Shown in pieces: positions 55,701 to 64,000 of a DNA stretch of 64,000 bases. The position numbers and the translations under genes were made by a program. The notes beneath the pieces were generated by a model. That model made no database searches. It was not told where the DNA came from and saw only the letters and a list, made by a program, of their open reading frames with translations. Source of the DNA: Tanypteryx hageni (Eukaryota > Arthropoda > Insecta > Odonata > Petaluridae); NCBI GenBank assembly GCA_028673005.1, contig CM054116.1, positions 23,847,840-23,911,839 of the forward strand, written 5' to 3'. Each line of letters starts with the position of its first letter. Position 1 is the stretch's first letter.

Positions 55701-57865
55701 GATAATGAATGTACTGTATTAGGAGACACTGAGATCCGTACGTTGAGAAATTCATAGCCTTCGAAAGGAAAAGATTCAATTCAACCGTTCTCGTCGATAA
55801 AACTCCTGGACCTTGAAAAATCAGCGCAATAGCAGTGGAGTTTCGATTGTGCTAATTTCAATTTTCCAGATGACACTCAGAAAAAAACCAGTTACAGAGT
55901 CCTTAAAATTAAAACGCCTTTTTAGAAAACTTCTAATAAAAAATAAATTAAAAGGCTTAATACAAGCATCAAACGTGATTAGCCCCTCTGCGTCACCCTC
56001 TATGCAAGGTTAAAAAGATTTATTCTATTACTTTTCTTGTTGATTTCTCTAGAAAACATGCCGCATACATAAAAAGTTTCATTTTTTGTGTATGCGGTGT
56101 TACATTTTTATTTAACTTCACACCACAGGCAGCTCTTATACTTATTTTTAAATAAAAGGTTCTGCTTTTAGGACAAGATATAAAACCATGTTTTTACCGA
56201 ACTTAGACTTCGTACATAAAAAATATACTTCCGCTAGTTAGGTTCTCACAGTGACGGACTTCCTCGCCTCACACCAATCACCAACGGCTGACTTGAATAG
56301 AGTCTGCTTGTGAATATATGATTTAGGATTTTCCTGATTTTTCCAGGCTTTGACTATGTATTGACAACTTGCTCACATGGCACACATCTTAGGTGTTCTC
56401 AGAGCCTCAATACTAGATCATGGACGAAGGTGTTAATAGATTTAATCAGGGTAAAATTAAATACGCTTATATAAAACTTATCTTTCATAGTTGATAAATT
56501 CAAGTTGTAAATTTCTAATTCTATATATCTGTTTTCAATTCGTGCTTGCGCGAAATACTAGTGTCTGCAGTGTCAGTTATATAAAAGAATACATATAGCG
56601 TAAATTCTGAGGTAAGCGATGATAATCGAGTGAGCTCGACGGAAATTTCTGCAAAACGAAACCAAGCGAAACATTGCAGATAGTGGTTATGTTTTAGATC
56701 AAGGAGTCATACGTATACTTACCAACTTTTTAAAGCCCAAATCAGTAATGATGGCAATAAGCAGTAAGTTCTGGGATAATGAGAAATATCAGAACAGTCT
56801 CCCCTTTGCTAAAGGTCTGGTGCTTCAACTTCACACTTTATTAAATATTTGTATTAGTTTTTACGAATATTCTATAATTTATGTTCGCTCATTCAACAAG
56901 TATTTTTGTTTTTTTAAATAGCTAGGAAAACAGAGCTTAAAATAAGAAGGGCAGAAAACGAGGTATCGAAATAGCGATGTCTTCTCATGGACGGCATTTA
57001 GGTTATTTATGAATTAAGAGTGCAAAACATCTAATGAAAGTTGATTGGCAAATCATTGTCCACTCAACACAGCACAGAATAAATAAGTACGGTTTCTCAG
57101 TTTAGCAATCTGTAAGCAGTAGTGCATCGTTGTAGTTGGATCAATGAATTTTATGACATCCTCGTATATTTCTTACAATGGAGCGTCGCCATGAATAGTA
57201 GATAGAGCGCTAGGCAGATCGGAGGGATAGGGTGGGTAAGAGGGATTTCGGTACTCTTAATTCTCTCGGTATTCCTCGAATAAGAAGATGACTCATCCTT
57301 CATCCGATTGTTCGAGGATGAGGGCGGAGGTCGAGGCGACTGGGGAGAGCCGTCGCCAATGCGTCGCACGCGTCGTTCGGAAGTCGATTCGGATATGAAA
57401 GGAATTGGCCTAGGGAAGGGTGGGGTGCTGGGTAGGGAGAGAGCATGGTGTGAGTCCGCGCCAGAAATATAATAATTTTGGTGACGTGGAAGGGATGGGT
57501 GAGAGGTCGTCGGGGTCGAGTAGGGTCCGGAAAGCAGCGAGAAATGACGTCAGAAGAGTTGCCTTCGATAACAATCGAGGAAAGGGGTAAATAAAGGATA
57601 AGGACGAAGTACTATTCCTGAAAAGGATGGCCAACATTTGGGATGAGTAACTCAATGGAAATACGTAGGAATGAACGACTACACGATATAGATGTTACGT
57701 TCCAAGATATTGTGAAATCAAAAGGGAGGAAATGACACTTAGGTGAAAGGAAATCGAAAATAAATACGCAACGAAGAAAATAAATTTAAAAATAGAGAGA
57801 TTCGAGAAAATCGAGATATTTTACAGTCTATTATGACCCAAGTTGAGAGTTAATGAACCTCAGAA
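52706..57865 (+). other. Putative long intron of the decarboxylase gene, first part
   Basis: No second decarboxylase exon was recognised. About 52730-53560 stays GC-richer and CpG-rich, like a promoter-proximal region; from about 53600 it is AT-rich. A short segment 53466-53511 has acceptor- and donor-like borders but does not encode the expected protein. About 57150-57650 is GC-richer with no coding signature. 56061-56097 is a small hairpin. Confidence 0.35.
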
Positions 57866-57955
57866 AATATACCGCATTTACTCGCGTAATTGCCCCAATT
57901 TTTCTCACGTTTTTACACTAAAACAGCGGTGGGGTAAATACGCGATTTCTTTCCA
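57866..57955. repeat. Tigger-like terminus fragment
   Basis: TACCGCATTTACTCGCGTAA with CCCC shortly after resembles the start of elements such as that at 6873; GGTGGGGTAAATACGCG about 50 bp later looks like its inverted counterpart. It may be a very small internally deleted element. Confidence 0.35.
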
Positions 57956-57987
57956 TCACATGAAAGTGGTCATATCAGAAAATAAAC

Positions 57988-58585
57988 TGATGTGGGCAAC
58001 ACATGACTTTCTCCATATTTATATGGCAAATTACACGTTGTTAGCTCTGGGATCGTTGTCAATATTTACTTCCAGTTGACAATTAAGAAAAGAAAAAGGA
58101 GCGCTACTAAGACGTAACTAAGCGTCAATTGTTAACAAAAGTCTTCGGTAGGTGGCGTGGTGGTGGCAGCTAAAAATATAAGATATCTCTTAAACAATGC
58201 ATTCTATGGAAAAATGTATCAAACAAAGGTTGTAGAAAATAAAATATCCTACAGCTTATGTTCCAATACATTTTTACATTTATCAAATATTAATGCAAAT
58301 ATTTAAAAATAACGGATAAGTGACAAGAGTAAACACCCACTTCGGGTTGACCGATTTTTACCAAAAACTAATCAGCTCTTTTCCCTTTAACATAAATGTT
58401 AAATATAAAATTTCACGTTGACCTGATTAATAGTTTTTGAGTTAGAGCACCCACAAAAAAGCTATCACATACGCACACACATACCCACACACACACAGAC
58501 ATCTTCGAGAAAATGGTCAAAACGTGTTCAGGGGACCTCAAAACGTGTATTTCCGTTGGAATCTCGAAGTCGAATTTTTCATGAA
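57988..58585 (-). repeat. Family M copy, short-module form
   Basis: Begins CTGATGTGGGCAACACATGA then CTTTCTCCATAT, carries the GTTAGCTCTGGGATCGTTGT module, the shared core (TAACTAAGCGTCAATTGTTA, GGTGGCGTGGTGGTGGCAGC), a CACACA run replacing part of the tail, and ATTTCCGTTGGAATCTCGAA. It aligns, inverted, with 38582-39178 end to end. Confidence 0.85.
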
Positions 58586-58599
58586 TACCCATGCCTATG

Positions 58600-58820
58600 C
58601 CATCACCTGTAATATTTCTAAAAATTCCAAATAGGTTACATGATAATAAATATTTTAAGGAACTGAGAGAAAATTTAAAACTTTAAAAGAACAGAAATTA
58701 ACTCAAACCATAGCTTTATGATATTGAATATAGCCACTAAGCTCCAACAATTAAGAAAATATAAAGCAGCGTCACTAAGATGTAACTAAGCGTCAATTGA
58801 TAACAATAGTCGTCTGTAGG
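58600..58820 (-). repeat. Family M fragment, long module only
   Basis: CCTGTAATATTTCTAAAAAT, CCAAATAGGTTACAT, CTCCAACAATTAAGAAAA and CGTCAATTGATAACAATAGT match 48392-48606. It is cut exactly where the inverted 540-bp block begins (58821). Confidence 0.75.
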
Positions 58821-59355
58821 TCTTACTACAGCCTTACAGTTAAATAAAATCGAATGATATCTCATACTTGTGGATAATATCATCCATAAAAGACATTCTG
58901 AAGAACAACAATTAAGGGTACTTCATTCTTGGATATTTTGAAACAAGATTAATCAAAAATGGCTACAAGGATTTCGATTAAAATCCTTCCAAACTTACAG
59001 CCTGATGTCACAAATAATATTAACTAAGCCATATGTCCCAAAAAAGTTACTATATATCGTCCAGTGGCATTATTTCTGTACAAGACGCTCAGCGCACGCG
59101 TCAGAGGGGAAGGGGGGAACCCGGGGATTCCCTATTTTAAAATTCCGTACTTCTCTGTTAACGCCACGCGCTTATTAGTGAGAGGTATTAGACGTGAGAG
59201 TCATTATGGTGTCAGTCGCTTTGGTTCTGTTGCTACGCATTATTAACATAATTGGCCTTGAATCGCCAAGCACACAGAGTTAATGTCGGGGCAAAGAGTG
59301 TAGTGAGACCAAACGTATATAAGTATATGAGAAAGTTTGTGCAATGTATATTGCG
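58821..59355 (-). repeat. 540-bp block, inverted partner of 22711-23250
   Basis: Near-identical reverse complement of 22711-23250 along its whole length, including the distinctive GC-rich centre with AGACGCTCAGCGCACGCGTC. The low divergence compared with the surrounding decayed repeats suggests a young element or recent copying. Confidence 0.85.
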
Positions 59356-59908
59356 CCGTTTATATTGTTAAGTTTTGATGTCGTATGTAATTATCTAATT
59401 TGGGCCTAATACTGGAACCATCGATTTTTGGCTCCTTTCTTTGTGAAACCACTCTTTTTAATTTTCTGACTAAAACGGAAAGTAAAACTTAACACATGAT
59501 TTAATAAACATATTTTCTGTCTTGTTAATGCTATTTAGTACGACTTTTTATGGTGTTTGAGATGTTGTAAATCAACCTCGTCATATAGTTTTAATAGAGT
59601 TAAATGAAATTTTCAATGGGAGTTTTGAGTCCCACCAAGAAAACGACAAATGGTCGACAGTTTCACCCATATGAAAGTCTTTCAATATTTAGGCCTACAG
59701 TGAGAAAACCTAAGAAAATGAGTTACGTCAAACTTTACTTTGTGTGATATGGACTTCAGCTTATTAAGGTGAAATTGTTACAAAATGTGTTTTCATTTAT
59801 TGTTTCGGGATTCAACCTCTTTGATAGCTTGCAAATTTGAGCCGTTTCACTATTACAAAAATATCGCCATTAACGGATTTTTTACTGATGAGTTATCTCA
59901 TTTACTGT

Positions 59909-60560
59909 TAACTAGCTGAAAGTACCCGGCGATACTCGGTTTTTTAAGTCAAGACAAAAACATATTAAGTAAGCATTCAAAGCACGATTCCTTACGCATA
60001 TAGTATAAGAATTAAGGCGGTAATACAATCTCAACGACACGGTCAGCAAGGCAACATATCGTTAAAAATCTTATATTTATCAAATAAATACGATTTAAAC
60101 GTAGAACTTGAGCGATTTTGTACCGTAGACAAAATTTGACGATAAGAATATCAAACGTTATTTATGTATCTTTGAAACGTTCCAGGTGCGAAGATCGTCG
60201 GTCAATTATTTCTAATTTGAATTTGCAAAAGAGTAAAATCGAAAAATCGATTTTTACTTGGGAAATGGCACCCCCTTCCACTTCCCCCTACCGCAAAATC
60301 AGTATTCTGGAACATCCACATGGTCCCATTAGTAAGTGTACCAAGTTTTAAGTCTCTAAGTTTCTTGGTTTTTGGAGTTACAGTGTTATCTTATGTGAAA
60401 TGGCACCCCCCTCCCCGCAAAAATCAAAATTCTGGCCCAAAGGTGCACAATCTAATAGTCCCATTAGTAAGTGTACCAAGTTTTAAGTCTCTAAGTTTCT
60501 TGGTTTTGGAGTTACAGCGTTAACAAACAAACACAAATACACCTTTTCTCTTATTTATAT
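59909..60560 (+). repeat. 'CCCGGCG'-family repeat with tandemly duplicated tail
   Basis: Starts AACTAGCTGAAAGTACCCGG then CGATACTCGG. The tail contains two units (60262-60396 and 60397-60526), each with GAAATGGCACCCCC, a divergent middle and an almost identical CCCATTAGTAAGTGTACCAA, GTTTTAAGTCTCTAAG, TTTCTTGGTTTT and GAGTTACAG. It ends GTTAACAAACAAACACAAAT and ACACCTTTTCTCTTATTTAT. A second start (GACTAGCAAATATACCCGGC then GTTGCTCAGG) follows at 60562. Confidence 0.65.
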
Positions 60561-60699
60561 GACTAGCAAATATACCCGGCGTTGCTCAGGTTTTTAAATC
60601 AAGACAAAAAAATTAAAGATTTGAGAATAAAAGAATTATTTAAATAAAGTTAATTTTTATGGTAATGCTTGTTGGTATATACCATAAAATGGGCAAAAG

Positions 60700-62350
60700 A
60701 AAGTGTACATTTTGCATATCACTCAGCAGTTCATGAATTAACTTCAAGTCATCGGATTGTACATCCAAGTTAGTAAATAAATTATATGATCCGAAGTTTT
60801 CTTCTGGGAAGACAAAGACCGAAGCCATTGTAGCTAATATAATATCACCACTTATTTTTAATGAAGTATTAACATATCACGAAAAAGTGATTTTCGTCAC
60901 TCTGAGTATCGATGCTTCAAACAAAAAAGATATAAAATTAGCTCCAATCGTTGTCAGATATTTTACATCAGATTCAGGGATACAAGTAAAACTATTACAT
61001 TTTCAAGAAGTACCTGGGGAGACTTCCGACACACTTATTAATCATATAATGATAACTGCCAGAAAACATAACTTAGAGAAAAAAATTATTTGCTTCTCTG
61101 CAGACATCACACTAATTTTGGCGGCGTGAAAAGAAATGGAGAAAATAATCTATACAGAAAATTAGAGGAGAAATTGGGACGATCTATTTTAGGAATTGGT
61201 TGCTCGGCTCACATCATCAATAACTCGGTACAAACAGCTGCCGATAAACTTCCCATTGATATTGAAGTGATAATTGTCAAAAATTATAAGTACCTACTTC
61301 TACATATAAACCTACAGTGAGAAAAACTCAACTAAAATCATTTTGTGATGAGGCAGAGGTCAAATATAAAAAATTATTATCCCATAGCCGTACGCGGTTT
61401 TTAAGTCTGCTACCTGCCACTCAGATAATTCTCGACATATTTGATGACTTAAAATTATTTTTTATGATTGAAGAAAAATGTCCAACAATTATAAAATCGT
61501 TTTTTAAAACCCACTGAATAAAATAGATATGTTATTTCTACATGGAACACTTCCAATTTTCCATAACACTACTTTTAGGTTTTAGAATCGGATGAAATAA
61601 TTGCCGTAGAGAATGCTTCAATATACTACGAACTCATGAGTAAACTTGAAGAGAGTAGGTCTGCAAAATTTGCGAAGCAATTAATTTTAAAAGTAAAAGA
61701 AGAAATTATAGTTTCTGAAATTGAATTATTAAGAAACTTTGATGAGTTTTACAAAACAAGTTTAGGATATCTAGAACTTTGGTAATCAAATTTTGAAAAA
61801 CTTAAAATATTTTCTTGGAAACATCTTAATTCAAATTTGAAATGGGATGATATCTAACAAAGCGTTGAATACTTGAATTCTGTAACAGGGCAACAATCAT
61901 CGTCGTTTTTCAATATGAACGCCCTATTTGACGAAAGGTCATCAATGAATACAAAATACTCGAATGAGGCGGAAAAATGGAAGCTCGACTCAACAACTTT
62001 AGCTCAGAAATGGATGCGCATCTTTGAAATAGCTAATAAAACCAACATTTGTATTGACAACATATATAAGTTAGTTGAGTTTGGTTGAGATTTTTTAATG
62101 ATGGGCAATATTTGGTCTGCCGAACGTTGTCGTAAAAGCTTGCTAAATTTAAAAATTAATTCAGATTAAAGTTGTTCCCAATTTTATGAGTAAATAAAGA
62201 AAGAAACCAATATTCTGAAAAAAGTGTTATCATCAGAAAAATATCAGTTATACAAGAAGTCAGATAAAGAAGCAAAGAAACAGAAGGCAGACAATAAGGA
62301 TAATAATATTAATGTTCCTCAACCTGGACCCACTCATCAATTAGATTAAG
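60700..62350 (+). pseudogene. hAT-like transposase (KIAA1586/ZBED-like), decayed
   Basis: Plus-strand reading gives DCTSKLVNKLYDPKFSSGKT then KTEAIVANI, then KVIFVTLSIDASNKKDIKLA (first catalytic Asp in SIDAS), GIQVKLLHFQEVPGETSDTL, NLEKKIICFSAD, and after a frameshift near 61125 NFGGVKRNGENNLYRKLEEK, GIGCSAHIINNSVQTAADKL, then RTRFLSLLPATQIILDIFDD and EEKCPTIIKSFF. The C-terminal part near 62210-62340 is lysine-rich. The order matches hAT-derived proteins annotated in animals as KIAA1586- or ZBED-like. At least four frame breaks and several stops. The hAT dimerisation box is mostly lost (a remnant IWSAERC lies near 62110). No host role is implied. Confidence 0.75.
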
Positions 62351-62359
62351 GTATTAAAT

Positions 62360-64000
62360 AATTATTAAATTAAGATGTACTTTAAATTTATATTCTCTAT
62401 TTCATTGTCATTACTTAGCATAATTAAATTGGATTTAAAATTTTTTTTACACCTTCGACCCCCCCCCCCTCCCCCCTCCATCTCTTCCGGTGTCCGGGAT
62501 ATGCTCATGAAATTGATGGCAAGCCTAGACATACCTCCAATTTGAATTTGCTGATTATCTTTGTATGAAATCTGTGAATTGTATTCTAAAGCTGCGTTAT
62601 TCAGCTATATTCAGTTTGCCATTCTCCGCGTAGACTCTAACTCTCTTTCTACTAATCTACTGGATGTTTGTTCCTAAGTTTTAGCAATCTTAGCTCCCAG
62701 GAATGATTAAGTAGATATTTTTATTCAAAGAATAATTCATAAATGGTACCAAACGGATCATATCAACATGGTCAAGTTGATAGAAGTTGTTATTGCGAAT
62801 GGAGCAAGAAAAGGGGAAAGAGTTTTTCTTTCCAGGATTTCCCTCATTCCTTCAGATAATTCAAATCTGATACCACCCTTCAAACGATTTTGGAATAGCA
62901 ATTAACAAGACTCAAGGGCTAATGTTACATAAAATTTGTCTTTTTCTAGAAACGCCTGTTTGCTCACGCGCAACTGTACGTCGGAATGTCTCGATGCGGA
63001 AATCCGCAAAACATTAAAATTCTAACTGCTAATGTAGTTTTGAATTACAAATTAGAAATAATTTATAATTTTGCGATAAAATAATTACAATACTACTATG
63101 CAATTATATAATGCAAATAATCGTGTAAATGAAATGAATGTAAAACGAAATAAATATTCATGAAATATATATATTAAACAACATTCATTATAACGTAACT
63201 AATAATTCTTTTTATTTTACACATCGTATCGTAGAACGGCTTTCTCTAGTAAAAATAAATTTACGATATCTCATTTTTTACCCTCACATTTACGTTTGAA
63301 AACTTTTATATTTCCACTCAATTCTAACCAATGCTTCCATAGATAATCTAGATTATCTAAATAACTCCTCTACCAATTAAATGACAATTTAGATGCGTTT
63401 TTTCCTACTTAGAAACATTGGTATGTACCCTAAGTGCACATTAAATATAACCAAACATTTTATGGTTACAAGAGGTTTTTATTACATCTATTGGATTTAA
63501 TTTGTAATTTTAGCTAAATAAGCAATGGATCACCTGAAGAATCTCCCCTCCCCCCTCTCCCAGCGCTCATCCACCTGAAAATTTAAAGAATGCCTCTTCA
63601 TCAACTTTTGACATTAACATGTACGATGCCTCGTTTTTCTTAACCTCGATATCCGGATTAAAAATGGCTTATGAATTATAACAGCTTTTTTGTCATTTTG
63701 AAGTAGAACAATAAGTAAAAATGAATGAAGTATTCAGGAAGCAAATGGAACAAATACGCTAATAAAGGCTATATCGTGACGATGAGAAAAACGAGCGATT
63801 CTAGAGGCCAAAGCATTGCATTACTAGAGTGGGCGTGGATTAACCTTCTCTCCAAATATAACCTCTCATTTTGGTGCCCTGAAGCCCTAATCTCGCGTGC
63901 ACTTTGATCTAACCTACTTGGTCAATCGTTTCAAGTTTTATTCGTTGCCCAAACGCCAGACGTACTGCTTTCTCTGCACTATCTCTTGAACCATTTATTT
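62360..64000. other. Unassigned DNA
   Basis: No gene recognised. C-rich runs occur at about 62456-62490 and 63540-63560. The last 300 bp contain a 60-codon open frame (63725-63907) without any recognisable motif. If the decarboxylase intron extends this far, this is intronic. Confidence 0.35.

Overview
This window is AT-rich, eukaryotic, repeat-dense DNA from an arthropod, most likely an insect. The evidence is the mix of mobile elements: pogo/Tigger, hAT of several lineages, Tc1/mariner, an RTE-clade LINE, Jockey/CR1-like LINEs and tRNA-derived SINEs. Intron-type splice signals and the one host-gene exon that could be recognised, the N-terminus of an aromatic-amino-acid decarboxylase like insect Ddc, agree with this. 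A 500-N assembly gap lies at 33726-34225. Nothing bacterial or viral was recognised.

Layout. 1-5.7 kb: a mariner-type remnant (about 1.46-1.9 kb), a 1-kb polypyrimidine degenerate minisatellite (2.7-3.7 kb) and unassigned DNA. 5.7-17.5 kb: a nest of elements. An old Jockey/CR1-like LINE (minus strand) is split by a pogo/Tigger element (6873-12707, TA target) and by a hAT element whose transposase (13570-16092) is open except for one stop codon. Inside the pogo element sits a full-length RTE LINE (9095-12427) with an intact 988-codon ORF and a perfect 12-bp target-site duplication. 17.5-25 kb: a hammerhead-like motif, a foldback, a Tigger-like miniature element, a 5'-truncated RTE copy and one copy of a 540-bp block that recurs inverted at 58.8 kb. 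25-28.5 kb: a Tigger-type element with an internal hAT-type element (8-bp TSD), which holds a SINE. 29.5-34.5 kb: a TIR element, then a hAT element with a perfect 8-bp TSD (30553-34495) that contains transposase remnants, a 200-bp-arm foldback, other repeats and the gap. 34.7-51.3 kb: a third hammerhead-like motif, more hAT miniature elements, two decayed CR1-like LINEs and several members of a modular nonautonomous family. 51.9-52.8 kb: the 5' end of the decarboxylase gene. 52.7-64 kb: probably its long first major intron, containing more repeats and a decayed hAT-like transposase (60.7-62.35 kb).

How parts relate. The window is mainly a record of successive insertions. LINE, then pogo, then RTE can be ordered from nesting and target duplications. 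The RTE ORF is the only long intact coding sequence. Three hammerhead-ribozyme-like motifs with palindromic stem III, and a repeat family with shared tips and exchangeable interiors, are the observations most worth testing.
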